From NCBI GenBank assembly GCA_947630875.1, contig CANRJG010000002.1:1-64000 (forward strand): DNA of 64,000 nt, in the 5' to 3' direction. The number at the start of each line of letters is the position of its first letter. The first letter of the stretch is position 1. This stretch comes from an uncultured Lachnospiraceae bacterium. Its GTDB lineage: Bacteria; Bacillota; Clostridia; Lachnospirales; Lachnospiraceae. Positions 9,716 to 18,236 of the stretch are shown here, piece by piece. A program made the translations under genes and the position numbers. The notes beneath the pieces are model-generated. The model saw only the letters and a list, made by a program, of their open reading frames with translations, searched no databases and was not told the DNA's origin.

Positions 9716-10742
9716 TTGTATCCTCCTGCCATACCTTTTTGTTTGCTGCTACCGCAATGGTGCGAAATGCGTTGTAAACACAGGTGGGATCCCCCTCCCG
9801 CAGCGGCCTTGTGGCGCAGTAAAAATGGTACAGCACCCCGTTATAGTTAAAAATGGACGCCTTATGGGCATGTTCTTCATCCAGTCCGCCGGGCGTCGAT
9901 GTAATAATGGGTTCTTCCACCTTTTCCCAGTGCAGCAGATCGTCAGATACAGCCAGCCCTTCCATCGCATGCCTTCTGTTATAGCCAAAGTAGAAATTCA
10001 GCCAGCGGTCGCCGTCTTTCAGTATGTAGGGATCCGATACAAAACGGCCGTCCCAGGCATTTTCCGTGACTTTCAGTACCGGTTCCGCCACCGGCCGCTC
10101 CCAGTGCAGCAGATCTTGCGATATTGCAACGCCGGTCTGTTCCGTCCAGCTTTTCTCACTGTTTTTCGCATTATAAAACATATACCATTTTTCATCATGG
10201 CGAATGATACAGGCTTTATAGAGGCCCCCGGATTCCCATGCATTTCCGTCTTTCCATGAAAATACAGGCGCATCCAGACGGTGCCAGTGCAGCAGGTCTT
10301 CCTCCTCGCACCAGGCAAGGCCAATTTCCGCAGGCCCTGCTTCATACCCCTTTTGGGGATAAGAATGATAGACTGCCCAGTATTTGCCGTCCACCTTACG
10401 AAGTCTGGCCACATCGTTAAAATCGTCACTCTCTTTGATCAGCCAGGTAATGGCGCAGCCCACTCTGTCCCAAGCTTTAGAATTTTCATCATCTCTGGGG
10501 ATCATAATGCCCACAGGCTCCCAGTGCAGCAGATCGTCGCTGACGGCCAGCGCGGACTGATAGCCTTTGCCGTCATACCCGGTATAAACCATATGAAAGC
10601 GGTCATGATGCATGAATACAAAAGGAATATCCACACTTTTCTCATCAAAGGCCCCGGGCTTGCCGCTGCCGTACAGCACGGGATGGGGATATTTAAACGG
10701 CGTCATGTATTTCTGAATCGAAGGATCGTCTATGCGAATCAT
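9708..10742 (-). CDS. Five-bladed beta-propeller glycosidase (GH43/GH32-like)
   Basis: A 344-residue protein without signal peptide. Four repeats of the form SDDLLHWEPV (at roughly 65, 145, 210 and 270) plus blade strands such as FHMVYTGYDG, KWYMFYN and WLNFYFGYN show the five-bladed propeller fold shared by GH32, GH43, GH62, GH68 and GH130. Asp residues in VDIPFVF near 38 and VSDPYIL in the middle are candidates for the catalytic set. I cannot assign one family by eye; GH43-type arabinofuranosidase/xylosidase or GH32-like fructosidase are both open. It lies 14 bases after sortase B and overlaps the following GH42 gene by eight bases. Confidence 0.75.
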   Translation of the reverse strand: MIRIDDPSIQKYMTPFKYPHPVLYGSGKPGAFDEKSVDIPFVFMHHDRFHMVYTGYDGKGYQSALAVSDDLLHWEPVGIMIPRDDENSKAWDRVGCAITWLIKESDDFNDVARLRKVDGKYWAVYHSYPQKGYEAGPAEIGLAWCEEEDLLHWHRLDAPVFSWKDGNAWESGGLYKACIIRHDEKWYMFYNAKNSEKSWTEQTGVAISQDLLHWERPVAEPVLKVTENAWDGRFVSDPYILKDGDRWLNFYFGYNRRHAMEGLAVSDDLLHWEKVEEPIITSTPGGLDEEHAHKASIFNYNGVLYHFYCATRPLREGDPTCVYNAFRTIAVAANKKVWQEDTND

Positions 10743-10756
10743 TTTATCTCCTCTCC

Positions 10757-11617
10757 TTATTGTGCAATTTCATCTTTATAAACCAGCCGTCCCTGCACGA
10801 CCAGGCGGTAATAATCGCTGCCGGTACAGGTACAGAGGGTAATGATCTCATCCTCCGGATCCGGTGTGACGCCGGTATCGTAAGAGGATTCCTGCTTTGC
10901 TTTGGCCAGATATTCGGTATACTCGGGGCAGGGCTTTTCAAACCAGCTGAAAATATAGCCGTCATAGGGCGTCGGATGTACAGAGAAAATCTGATACCGG
11001 TACTTGCCCTGGGGCGTGTAATACCAGAAAAATTCCCGGCCCTGATAAAACTCCGCACTGTTGTACTTCTTCATCTGACCGAACATAATGCCGGCCCGCA
11101 TATTATGCCCGTAAATGATGGTGTTGGTTCTGCTGTGGCCGTCCAATATACCGCCTTCCACATAAAGTTCTCCGTTAATATTGGACGCGCCGTTGATATC
11201 ATGGGTCAGATAGAAATCAGAGCCCGGCCGGTACATCACCGGATAACTGATGACATCAAGATCCGGCGTTTCAAAATCCAGATAGCCGATGACTTCCGGA
11301 TTTTTCGCTTTCCATTCGTCAAAATTGATTTCCATAATAGCATAATCCGGATTCAGCGGAATATCATACAAAAACATGCTGCCTTTTTTATTTTTTGGAT
11401 AAGGATAAAGTTCGCCCCGGCTGGCCGGATTACCCAGCGGAAATCCGGCGGTGTTGATGGGGGTCACCCGGGTGAGCATCGACTGAATTTCAGGTATTTT
11501 CAGTCTGTCTTTGACTTCCTCCTTCGGATGCAGCAGCGCAAAATACACAAATACCGCCGCCAACAACAGCAAAATAACCGATAAAACAATCATAATTGCT
11601 TTTTTCGCTTTTTCCAT
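10757..11617 (-). CDS. srtB: Class B sortase
   Basis: A 286-residue membrane-anchored transpeptidase with an N-terminal transmembrane helix (about 7-28). The catalytic set is visible: His171 in IIYGHNM, Cys264 in the TLCTC motif (variant of TLxTC) and Arg271 in YYRLVV, with the extra N-terminal helices typical of class B. Class B sortases attach NPxTG-type proteins or haem-uptake proteins to peptidoglycan or build pili. No protein in this window carries a recognisable C-terminal sorting signal, so its substrate is elsewhere. It is placed between a cysteine desulfurase and the glycosidase genes on the same strand with gaps of 27 and 14 bases, which suggests co-transcription. Confidence 0.93.
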   Translation of the reverse strand: MEKAKKAIMIVLSVILLLLAAVFVYFALLHPKEEVKDRLKIPEIQSMLTRVTPINTAGFPLGNPASRGELYPYPKNKKGSMFLYDIPLNPDYAIMEINFDEWKAKNPEVIGYLDFETPDLDVISYPVMYRPGSDFYLTHDINGASNINGELYVEGGILDGHSRTNTIIYGHNMRAGIMFGQMKKYNSAEFYQGREFFWYYTPQGKYRYQIFSVHPTPYDGYIFSWFEKPCPEYTEYLAKAKQESSYDTGVTPDPEDEIITLCTCTGSDYYRLVVQGRLVYKDEIAQ

Positions 11618-11644
11618 AGAACCTCCGCTTTATAAAAAAATAGA

Positions 11645-12805
11645 TTATCTTCTTGCGTATTTCTTCAGCACCGGCAGAATCTCCTGTAAGGTTTCCAGAC
11701 AATACTGCACTTCTTCTATCGTGTTGTTTTCACAGAAACTGAACCGGATCACAGAATCCGCCACTGCTTTTTCAACACCCAGCGCAGAAACCGTCCGGGA
11801 AGTCCTGGTATTGTGCGAAGAACAGGCGCTGCCGCTGGAAACATAGACGCCCTTTTCTTCCAGTGCATGCAGCAGCACTTCACTGCGGACAGGCACAAAT
11901 GCCGCCGATACAATATGCGGCGCACATGCTTTCGGATCCTGTGTGCCCAAAAGCCGCACGCCTTCCATCCCGGAAAGCCCGTCTGTCAGACATTTCTTCA
12001 ATGCATACATATGTTCCGTTTTTTCGTCAAATCCCTGATAAGCCTCCGCAGCTGCCTGCCCGAGTCCCGCAATCAAAGGCACCGGATGGGTGCCGGAGCG
12101 CAGCCCGTTCTGCTGTCCGCCGCCTTCCAGCAGCGGTACGATCCTTACACCTTTTCGGATGTATAATGCGCCGATTCCTTTGGGGCCATGGAATTTATGC
12201 CCGCTGACTGAAAGCAGGTCTATACAGGATTTCGACGGTGAAAGGCGGTATTTGGCAAAGCCCTGTACTGCATCCGTATGAAAAAGCGCACCGGGGGCCT
12301 GTTCTTTTTGAATCTTCGCCAGCAGCTCTACCGGCTGTCTGGCGCCGGTTTCATTATTCACCGTCATGATACTGGTGAGAATCGTATCGTCCCGCAGCGC
12401 ATTCTGAAATGTCTGCGCTTCCACCAGTCCTTCCGCATTCACCGGAAGATAAGTCACGCAGAAACCTTCCTTTTCCAGTGCCTCCATCACCCGATAAACC
12501 GACGGATGTTCGATCTGCGTGGTAATCAAATGTTTCCCGCGGCGCTGATACGCATACGCCGCGCCTTTGATGGCCTGATTGTTGGATTCCGTTCCGCCTG
12601 AAGTAAACAGAATTTCCTCCGGAGAAACCTTCAGGCAGGAGGCAATCGTTTCCGCCGCAGTCCTGCAGTATTTTTCCGCTTCCACGCCCTTGCCGTGCAT
12701 GGAGGATGGATTGCCGTAGGCTTCCAGCATCGTCTCATTTACAATGCGTACGACGCCCTCGCTGCAGCGGCTGGTGGCCGCATTATCAAAATAAACTTCT
12801 TTCAT
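11645..12805 (-). CDS. Cysteine desulfurase (NifS/IscS family)
   Basis: A PLP-dependent aminotransferase-fold enzyme of 386 residues that takes sulfur from cysteine as a persulfide for Fe-S clusters or thio-modified tRNA. It begins VYFDNAATSRCSEG, has the PLP lysine in SGHKFHGPKG and the active cysteine in SSGSACSSH on a short loop, as in group I/NifS-like enzymes. I set the start at the ATG whose first bases overlap the rsmE stop (ATGA), with GGA about seven bases upstream; a longer reading frame begins 36 bases earlier without support. No scaffold gene (iscU/nifU) or thiI is next to it, so the acceptor pathway is unknown. Confidence 0.92.
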   Translation of the reverse strand: MKEVYFDNAATSRCSEGVVRIVNETMLEAYGNPSSMHGKGVEAEKYCRTAAETIASCLKVSPEEILFTSGGTESNNQAIKGAAYAYQRRGKHLITTQIEHPSVYRVMEALEKEGFCVTYLPVNAEGLVEAQTFQNALRDDTILTSIMTVNNETGARQPVELLAKIQKEQAPGALFHTDAVQGFAKYRLSPSKSCIDLLSVSGHKFHGPKGIGALYIRKGVRIVPLLEGGGQQNGLRSGTHPVPLIAGLGQAAAEAYQGFDEKTEHMYALKKCLTDGLSGMEGVRLLGTQDPKACAPHIVSAAFVPVRSEVLLHALEEKGVYVSSGSACSSHNTRTSRTVSALGVEKAVADSVIRFSFCENNTIEEVQYCLETLQEILPVLKKYARR

Positions 12806-13539
12806 GTTTCCAATGCAAACATCAAAACAGACAGGGCGCACAGCCCCGCTGTTTCCGTCCGCAGTATTCTCCTTCCAAGAGATATTGTCTCAAACCCGCG
12901 CTCCCTGGCTTTTTGTATCTCCTCATCTTCAAAACCGCCTTCCGGTCCGATAAAAATACCGATCGACGACCTGGGAGACAAGGCGGCAATTCGTTCTTTC
13001 GTGCGGGTCATGTTTTCTTCATATTCGTAAGGCACAAAAACCGTGTCCAGAGAAGCCGCAAAAATCAATGCGTCATCATAATTGATGATGGCGCCCACCT
13101 CCGGTATGATCGCGCGGGCAGACTGCTTTGCGGCACTTTCCGCAATGGCCTGCCAGCGCTTTAATTTTGCCTTTTCTTTTTTCTCATCGTATTTGACGAT
13201 ACAGCGGTGCATCTGCACCGGTATGACGGCATGCACCCCAAGCTCCACCGCTTTCTGGATAATCACATCCATTTTGTCCTGCTTGGGCAATCCCTGAAAC
13301 AGGTACAGTTTTGACCGCAGTTCGTTTTCCGACGGTTTCATTTCCAGAATTTTTAAAACCGCCGTTTCCTTTTCATAATGATCCAGGCTGCAGATGTACT
13401 CATGGTAAGCGCCGTCATAAACGCTGAGCTTTTCCTCTGCGCCGATTCGCAGCACATTTCGGATATGATTGTAATCGCTGCCGCCGATCAGGATCGTATC
13501 TTCCGAAATCTGATCGCAAGATGCAAAAAAATGATGCAA
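12802..13539 (-). CDS. rsmE: 16S rRNA (uracil1498-N3)-methyltransferase
   Basis: A 245-residue SPOUT methyltransferase that methylates U1498 of 16S rRNA. The N-terminal PUA-like part has the family opening HHFF followed by DYNHIRNVLR; the C-terminal knot has GIFIGPEGGFEDEE and ISLGRRILRTETA, which bind S-adenosylmethionine. The start codon is TTG, preceded by a strong GGAGG seven bases upstream, and no ATG is available in frame. It follows prmA by 15 bases and overlaps the next gene by four, the common Clostridia order prmA-rsmE. Confidence 0.96.
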   Translation of the reverse strand: MHHFFASCDQISEDTILIGGSDYNHIRNVLRIGAEEKLSVYDGAYHEYICSLDHYEKETAVLKILEMKPSENELRSKLYLFQGLPKQDKMDVIIQKAVELGVHAVIPVQMHRCIVKYDEKKEKAKLKRWQAIAESAAKQSARAIIPEVGAIINYDDALIFAASLDTVFVPYEYEENMTRTKERIAALSPRSSIGIFIGPEGGFEDEEIQKARERGFETISLGRRILRTETAGLCALSVLMFALET

Positions 13540-13554
13540 ACTGCTTCCTCCATC

Positions 13555-14517
13555 CTAATGCGTATAGCGCTTTCTTGCCACAACCGAAACCCAGTCGCCC
13601 TGATAGAGCAGATCCACCAGTTCCATCTGGTTGCGGAATACCGCCGCTTCCACTTCATCCGCCTTGTCCATATAGATGCCGGACATAATATAGACGCCGC
13701 CGGGCTTTAACAGCTTCAGCGCCTGGGGAAACAAAGGAATGACCACATCCGCCAGTATATTGGCCACAACCACGTCAAAACAGGCCAGTCCTAAGGTATC
13801 CGCAACATTATCATCTTCCAGCATGTTGCCGGGCGTCACGCTGAACTGCTTTTCCGTCAGTCCGTTCATTTCCAGATTGCTTTTTGCCGCGTCCACTGCC
13901 AGTGGATCTATATCGATGAGCGAAGCAAAGGAAGCGCCTTCCTTTAAAGCGATAATGGACAGAATGCCGCTGCCGCAGCCGATATCCAGCACCCAGTCGC
14001 CTTTTTTCATGTATTTGGTAATCTGCCGGATGGCCAGCTGTGTCGTCTCATGCATGCCGGTACCAAAGGAAGTCCCTGGATCGATACAGACAGGAATCAG
14101 ATCCTCCTTGGTTTCTTCCTGCTCGATCCACGCCGGGCGAATCATCACATTACCCACCTGAAACGGCTTGAAATACGCCTTCCAGTTGTTGACCCAGTCT
14201 TCTTCTCTTGTAATGTCGGATTCGATCTCGCCGCTGCCGATATCGGTAAATTCCCGGAGCCGCTCCAGCTCTGCTTCCACCTTTTGCAAGAGCGTATCAT
14301 CCGCTTTTTCCGCATCAATATAAAAACTGATGTAAGCGGTTTTGTCGTCGGTCATTTCAGGCAGGATATCAATGAACAGCGCTTTGCGTTCCTCCTCCGT
14401 GATCGGAATGTTATCTTCTATCTCCACTTCGTTGATGCCAAGCTCGTTTAAACAGCCGATCACTGCTTCTTCCGCCTCAGCCGTGGTCTTGATACGATAT
14501 TTTTTCCATTCTTTCAT
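13555..14517 (-). CDS. prmA: Ribosomal protein L11 methyltransferase
   Basis: Trimethylates ribosomal protein L11. About 320 residues. The N-terminal L11-recognition domain precedes a Rossmann methyltransferase domain with SAM motif I VLDIGCGSGILSI and the family motif VVANILADVV. I start at the ATG at 14517 (KEWKKYRIKTT follows, as in relatives); a GTG three codons earlier (14526) is also possible, and neither has a strong ribosome binding site. It is the first gene of the run toward guaA, with an AT-rich 200-base region upstream that could hold its promoter. Confidence 0.96.
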   Translation of the reverse strand: MKEWKKYRIKTTAEAEEAVIGCLNELGINEVEIEDNIPITEEERKALFIDILPEMTDDKTAYISFYIDAEKADDTLLQKVEAELERLREFTDIGSGEIESDITREEDWVNNWKAYFKPFQVGNVMIRPAWIEQEETKEDLIPVCIDPGTSFGTGMHETTQLAIRQITKYMKKGDWVLDIGCGSGILSIIALKEGASFASLIDIDPLAVDAAKSNLEMNGLTEKQFSVTPGNMLEDDNVADTLGLACFDVVVANILADVVIPLFPQALKLLKPGGVYIMSGIYMDKADEVEAAVFRNQMELVDLLYQGDWVSVVARKRYTH

Positions 14518-14691
14518 TGCATTCACCGGTCCGTTTTCTTTGTGATGTCAGGGTCAATGGACGCCCTGCAGATTGTTCCGTGCTTCGCGCTTTCACAAGC
14601 CTGCCCGCCATTCGGCATCCATATAATGTATCAGCTTATTTTATCATATCGATATATAAAAAAAAAGATTTTTCTTTCAAAACGGAAAGAC

Positions 14692-14727
14692 AAAAAATAA
14701 ACAGGCCAAAAGATACCCTTTAGCCTG
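14692..14727 (-). terminator. Rho-independent terminator of the EamA-Nudix-sfsA unit
   Basis: On the minus strand CAGGCTAAA pairs over nine positions with TTTGGCCTG (one G-U pair) around a seven to eight base loop, followed by TTTATTTTTTG. It overlaps the last codons and stop of sfsA. Confidence 0.85.
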
Positions 14728-15397
14728 CTATAGATAAAATCTTCACTCCGTGGCAAATCAGCCGGTCCGGCTCCACATGGCAGCACAGATAAAGCACTTC
14801 CACCCCGGATGCAATCGCTTCTTCCATCGCCACGGCAAATTCCGGATGTGTCTCCACATTTGCTCTGACTTCTGTAACGCCGTCCATCTGGATCACGAAT
14901 GCCAGCATTGCATGATACCCGGCTGCCTTTGCACGGATCAGCTCCCGGATATGCTTCACGCCCCGCTCTGTAGGCGCATCAGGAAAATAACCCACGCCCT
15001 CTTTCTCCAGCGTACAGCCCTTCACTTCCATCAGATACTTCTCGTCGCCGTGCTCCATATAAAAGTCAATTCTGGAATCGCCGTAAGTATATTCCGGCAC
15101 CACAACATCAAACTGCTGCGCAGACAGCCACTCCTGCGCCACCTTGTTTGGCGCCTGACTGTCCATATTGATCAAAATGCCGTTGCTTTTTCGCACCGCT
15201 ACCAGATCATATTTCGTTTTTCTGCCCGACGTCCCCGGAGCCGTCAGCCATACCGTACAGCCGGGAACCAGCAGTTCTTTACATCGGCCGGTATTTTTTA
15301 CATGCACCGTTTCCCTGTGTCCGTCAATTTCCACCTCTGCAATAAAACGATTGGGGCGCGCCAGAAAAACGGCGGGTTTCACATTATCATAAACCAT
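14720..15397 (-). CDS. sfsA: SfsA family protein (DNA-binding / sugar fermentation stimulation)
   Basis: A 225-residue SfsA protein, with an N-terminal OB-like fold (FIAEVEIDGHRETVHVKNTGRC) and a C-terminal restriction-enzyme-like domain (DSRIDFYMEHGDEKYLMEVKGCTLE) whose Asp and Glu-x-Lys match the PD-(D/E)xK nuclease core. In E. coli it was found as a stimulator of maltose use; its cellular role is still unclear. It follows the Nudix gene by 15 bases and ends inside its own terminator. Confidence 0.95.
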   Translation of the reverse strand: MVYDNVKPAVFLARPNRFIAEVEIDGHRETVHVKNTGRCKELLVPGCTVWLTAPGTSGRKTKYDLVAVRKSNGILINMDSQAPNKVAQEWLSAQQFDVVVPEYTYGDSRIDFYMEHGDEKYLMEVKGCTLEKEGVGYFPDAPTERGVKHIRELIRAKAAGYHAMLAFVIQMDGVTEVRANVETHPEFAVAMEEAIASGVEVLYLCCHVEPDRLICHGVKILSIAG

Positions 15398-15412
15398 CGC
15401 ATTACCACTGCC

Positions 15413-15904
15413 TTATCCGGAATGTAATTCTTCAATGAACTGCTGCATCCGTTTGGTCACTAAGACATCTTCCTTCATCTGAACCAGCGCATCTCTGCTG
15501 ACCCAACGGTACGCAATCGTTTCGCCATCCTGCAAAACAATACTGTCTTTTTTACAGTCCGTGACACATAAAAATTCCACATAAAATGCAGCGCGCGCAT
15601 CTTTTCGTACCCGTCCGACTTCTGTCAGATGATCAGCAATAATCCCGGTTTCCTCCCGCAATTCCCGAAAAGCGCATTCTGACGGGGATTCATTTTGCAG
15701 GGCAGAGCCGCCAGCCGTGGCCTCCCACATACCGCCGAAATGCTTGGCATAATCCCGCTGCATGAGCAAATAACTGCCGTCCGCATGTCTCACAATGATA
15801 TCGCAGACCAAATGAAACATACCTTTCGGGATTGGTTCTCCCCGGATCAATGACACGCCGCTGATAATATTAAAATTTTCATCGTATGCATCCCATAATT
15901 CCAT
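15413..15904 (-). CDS. Nudix hydrolase
   Basis: A 163-residue hydrolase of nucleoside diphosphates linked to another moiety. The Nudix box fits completely: G-x5-E-x7-REUxEExGU in the segment around GSALQNESPSECAFRELREE (about 66-88). The N-terminal part WDAYDENFNIISGVSLIRGEPIPKG resembles the isopentenyl-diphosphate-isomerase-like branch (YfcD type), but specificity cannot be fixed by eye. The ATG has GAGG six bases upstream. It is 21 bases after the EamA gene and 15 before sfsA, so all three share a promoter and terminator. Confidence 0.9.
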   Translation of the reverse strand: MELWDAYDENFNIISGVSLIRGEPIPKGMFHLVCDIIVRHADGSYLLMQRDYAKHFGGMWEATAGGSALQNESPSECAFRELREETGIIADHLTEVGRVRKDARAAFYVEFLCVTDCKKDSIVLQDGETIAYRWVSRDALVQMKEDVLVTKRMQQFIEELHSG

Positions 15905-15925
15905 GTTTTACCTCAATCCTTACGT

Positions 15926-16339
15926 CTATAAAACCATCAATAATGTTCCTGCACCGATCAGCACACAGCCGATCAGAGATTTCGGAGTGATTTTTTCGTG
16001 CAGAAAAACAAAAGCAAGAATCAGCGTAATTACAACGCTCAGTTTATCAACAGGCACTACCTTCGAAGCCTCGCCCAGCTGCAGCGCCTTGTAATAACAC
16101 AGCCAGGAAGCCCCGGTAGCCAGTCCGGACAATATCAGAAAAATCCAGCTTTTCCTGCTGATATTGGCGATACCTCCCTGGGTATTGGTCAAAAACACCA
16201 TGCCCCATGCCAAAAGAACCACCACAACGGTACGGATGGCCGTGGCCAGATTGGAATTGACACCCTCAATGCCGATCTTCGCCAATATAGATGTCAGCGC
16301 CGCAAATACAGCAGACAATAACGCAAGAATGAACCACAT
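15926..16339 (-). CDS. Half-size EamA/DMT family transporter
   Basis: A 137-residue membrane protein with five hydrophobic segments forming a single EamA domain; usual family members have two domains and ten helices, so this one should work as a dimer. The signature region LSVVITLILAFVFLHEKITP and GCVLIGAGTLLM closes the domain. Substrate unknown. I set the start at the ATG at 16339, which has GGAGGGG eight bases upstream; the reading frame is open for 25 more codons with no signal. Confidence 0.85.
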   Translation of the reverse strand: MWFILALLSAVFAALTSILAKIGIEGVNSNLATAIRTVVVVLLAWGMVFLTNTQGGIANISRKSWIFLILSGLATGASWLCYYKALQLGEASKVVPVDKLSVVITLILAFVFLHEKITPKSLIGCVLIGAGTLLMVL

Positions 16340-16385
16340 GATTTTCCCCTCCGAAACGTAAAAAATGGAACGAATTTCTTCTTGC

Positions 16386-16414
16386 AGTATGACAGAATAC
16401 GGGGAATTATTCAA
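16386..16414 (-). promoter_or_regulatory. Sigma-A-type promoter for the EamA-Nudix-sfsA unit
   Basis: On the minus strand TTGAAT and CATACT are separated by 17 bases, followed by the EamA ribosome binding site about 35 bases on. It diverges from the hipB promoter. Confidence 0.55.
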
Positions 16415-16443
16415 GTTTTTCGATCATTTTTACATCGTATTTT

Positions 16444-16497
16444 TAATGTTTAAAATTATTGACAAAATATGCATTTAGTCTATAATAATAAACATTA
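16444..16497. promoter_or_regulatory. Inverted repeat flanking the hipB promoter (candidate operator)
   Basis: TAATGTTTA (16444-16452) and its exact reverse complement TAAACATTA (16489-16497) bracket the -35 and -10 elements of the hipB promoter, 45 bases centre to centre. HipB-type antitoxins bind paired palindromic operators in their own promoter, so this is the natural autoregulatory site, though each half is short and AT-rich. Confidence 0.55.
16459..16486 (+). promoter_or_regulatory. Strong sigma-A promoter of the hipBA-like operon
   Basis: Consensus TTGACA (16459-16464) and consensus TATAAT (16481-16486) with a 16-base spacer, about 25 bases before the hipB start codon with its GAGGAG site. 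Confidence 0.85.
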
Positions 16498-16509
16498 GAG
16501 GAGATCATT

Positions 16510-16830
16510 ATGAAAAAAACATCGTATACATTATTACCGGTGACCGAGGATATTCTAAAAACAATGGGTGAGCAGATCAAATTGGCAAGACTTCGCCGAA
16601 ATTTATCTGTAGAATTGGTTTCGGCACGCGCCGGGATCAGTCGTGCTTCTCTCTGGAATGTGGAAAAAGGCAGTCCTTCTGTTTCAATCGGGATTTATGC
16701 CGCCGTTCTGCACGCCTTAAACAACATGGATCGAGACCTTTTGCTCGTGGCGAAAGACGATATTATGGGCAGAAAAATGCAGGATCTTAACCTGCCTACA
16801 AGGAAAAGAGCATCGAGGAAGGAGGAATAA
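16510..16830 (+). CDS. HipB-like helix-turn-helix antitoxin
   Basis: A 106-residue Xre/Cro-type DNA-binding protein. The helix-turn-helix runs from about 19 to 75 (GEQIKLARLRRNLSVELVSA, then GISRASLWNVEKGSPSVSIG). The basic C-terminal tail TRKRASRKEE is likely flexible. Directly upstream of a HipA-like kinase with a three-base gap, it should bind and hold the kinase and repress the shared promoter, for which a matching inverted repeat is present. It and hipA are the only protein genes here on the plus strand, and they sit between conserved operons, consistent with a mobile or recently gained pair. Confidence 0.9.
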   Translation: MKKTSYTLLPVTEDILKTMGEQIKLARLRRNLSVELVSARAGISRASLWNVEKGSPSVSIGIYAAVLHALNNMDRDLLLVAKDDIMGRKMQDLNLPTRKRASRKEE

Positions 16831-16833
16831 AGT

Positions 16834-18093
16834 ATGACTTCGAAAGAAAAAATAATCTATGTATATGACAGTTTTACTTTTGATGCGCCAAAACTGCTCG
16901 GGAAACTGTATATTGATATCATCAAAGGCGTAGAAAACTATTCTTTTGAATACGACAACAACTGGCTATCCTCTGCAAATTATCCTGTTTCCATCGATCC
17001 GGATTTTTTCGATTATGGAGGAAGACAGTATCCAAACGGGAAATCCATCTTTGGAATTTTTGCCGATGCAGCTCCTGACCGTTGGGGACGACTCTTGATG
17101 AACAAAAAAGAACGGAATTTCGCGGATAAAGAGGCACGAAAACCGCGCAAACTATACGACAGCGATTATCTCCTTGGTGTTTACGATGATGCACGCATGG
17201 GCGGTCTTCGTTTCAAATTAGCAGAGGATGGGGATTTCTTATCCAACGACAATGAAACCGCCACCCCGCCCTGGACATCGCTGCGCACATTAGAAGAGGC
17301 ATCAAGGCAGTTTGAGAACGATAATACCGTTCTAAATGAAAAGTGGTTAAATCAGCTGATCCGACCGGGTTCTTCTCTCGGCGGTGCCCGTCCGAAGGCC
17401 ACCGTAATTGATACGCAGGGACAGTTATGGATTGCAAAATTCCCTTCAAAGAATGACGACAATGACACCGGTGCCTGGGAGAAGGTTGTGCATGACCTTG
17501 CCCGTATGTGCGGCTTAAACGTGCCGGAATCGAAGCTGGAAACATTTTCAAAAATCGGCAGTACTTTCCTTGTAAAAAGGTTCGACCGGGACGGAGCCAA
17601 ACGAATCCATTTTGCCTCGGCAATGACACTGCTCGGTAAAACAGACGGTGCCTCCGCTGCGGATGGTTCAAGCTATCTGGATCTTGCATCACTCATTACA
17701 TCCAGCGGTGCAAATCCGGCGGGAGATCTGATCGAGCTATGGAAACGTATTGTTTTTAACATGGCTGTCTCCAACACCGACGATCACCTAAGAAATCACG
17801 CATTCATCTTAAAGAAAAACGGCTGGACGCTTTCTCCCCTTTTTGACGTCAATCCTGTACCGTATGGCGATGAATTATCTCTCAATGTAAACGAGTATGA
17901 TAACCGTATCTCCATCCCCCTTGCCATTTCAACTGCATATCGTTTCAACATTTCAGAGAACGATGCTGAAAAAATGGCAAATGAAATCCTTAAAACCGTT
18001 CGGGATCATTGGGAGAAACTTGCTGTCCGGTACGGCATTTCCCGTGGAAAAATCGATGATATGCGTCCTGCCTTCAGCGCGTGTTATATGTAA
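16834..18093 (+). CDS. HipA-like serine/threonine kinase toxin
   Basis: A 419-residue HipA family kinase, close to the length of E. coli HipA, which phosphorylates glutamyl-tRNA synthetase and stops translation. The N-terminal subdomain is intact. The ATP-binding region includes the conserved GSSLGGARPKATV (glycine-rich, near 178-192); the catalytic loop is SNTDDHLRNHAF and the metal-binding motif is LFDVNP. The substrate of this branch is unknown. The ATG has AAGGAGG about nine bases upstream inside the antitoxin gene end. No key residue appears missing, so the toxin is probably active. Confidence 0.92.
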   Translation: MTSKEKIIYVYDSFTFDAPKLLGKLYIDIIKGVENYSFEYDNNWLSSANYPVSIDPDFFDYGGRQYPNGKSIFGIFADAAPDRWGRLLMNKKERNFADKEARKPRKLYDSDYLLGVYDDARMGGLRFKLAEDGDFLSNDNETATPPWTSLRTLEEASRQFENDNTVLNEKWLNQLIRPGSSLGGARPKATVIDTQGQLWIAKFPSKNDDNDTGAWEKVVHDLARMCGLNVPESKLETFSKIGSTFLVKRFDRDGAKRIHFASAMTLLGKTDGASAADGSSYLDLASLITSSGANPAGDLIELWKRIVFNMAVSNTDDHLRNHAFILKKNGWTLSPLFDVNPVPYGDELSLNVNEYDNRISIPLAISTAYRFNISENDAEKMANEILKTVRDHWEKLAVRYGISRGKIDDMRPAFSACYM

Positions 18094-18126
18094 TGAAGTA
18101 ATCTGTCAAAATAGCACCCAAAAGAA

Positions 18127-18153
18127 AAAGGATGGCATGCATCATCTTCCTTT
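18127..18153 (+). terminator. Weak candidate terminator after hipA
   Basis: AAAGGA pairs with TCCTTT around a GCATGC-containing loop with a small bulge. It has no proper T run afterward, so the call is tentative. Confidence 0.25.
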
Positions 18154-18163
18154 CAAAAGTGTA

Positions 18164-18192
18164 TTTACAAATCAGCCAAAATCAATTATAAT
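18164..18192 (+). promoter_or_regulatory. Promoter of the antisense antitoxin RNA
   Basis: TTTACA (18164-18169) and consensus TATAAT (18187-18192) with an exact 17-base spacer. No open reading frame with a ribosome binding site follows before the terminator at 18264-18296, so it drives a small non-coding RNA. Confidence 0.8.
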
Positions 18193-18236
18193 GTCCTTAA
18201 CAAGGCAGTCGGAGGGTGAGTACACTTCACCCGACC
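18188..18236 (+). repeat. Inverted repeat arm (antitoxin side) of the type I TA locus
   Basis: ATAATGTCCTTA (18188-18199) followed by GGCAGTCGGAGGG and a CCGACC. The same blocks recur in inverted orientation at 18404-18452, covering the toxin promoter -10 region and 5' leader. Confidence 0.65.
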
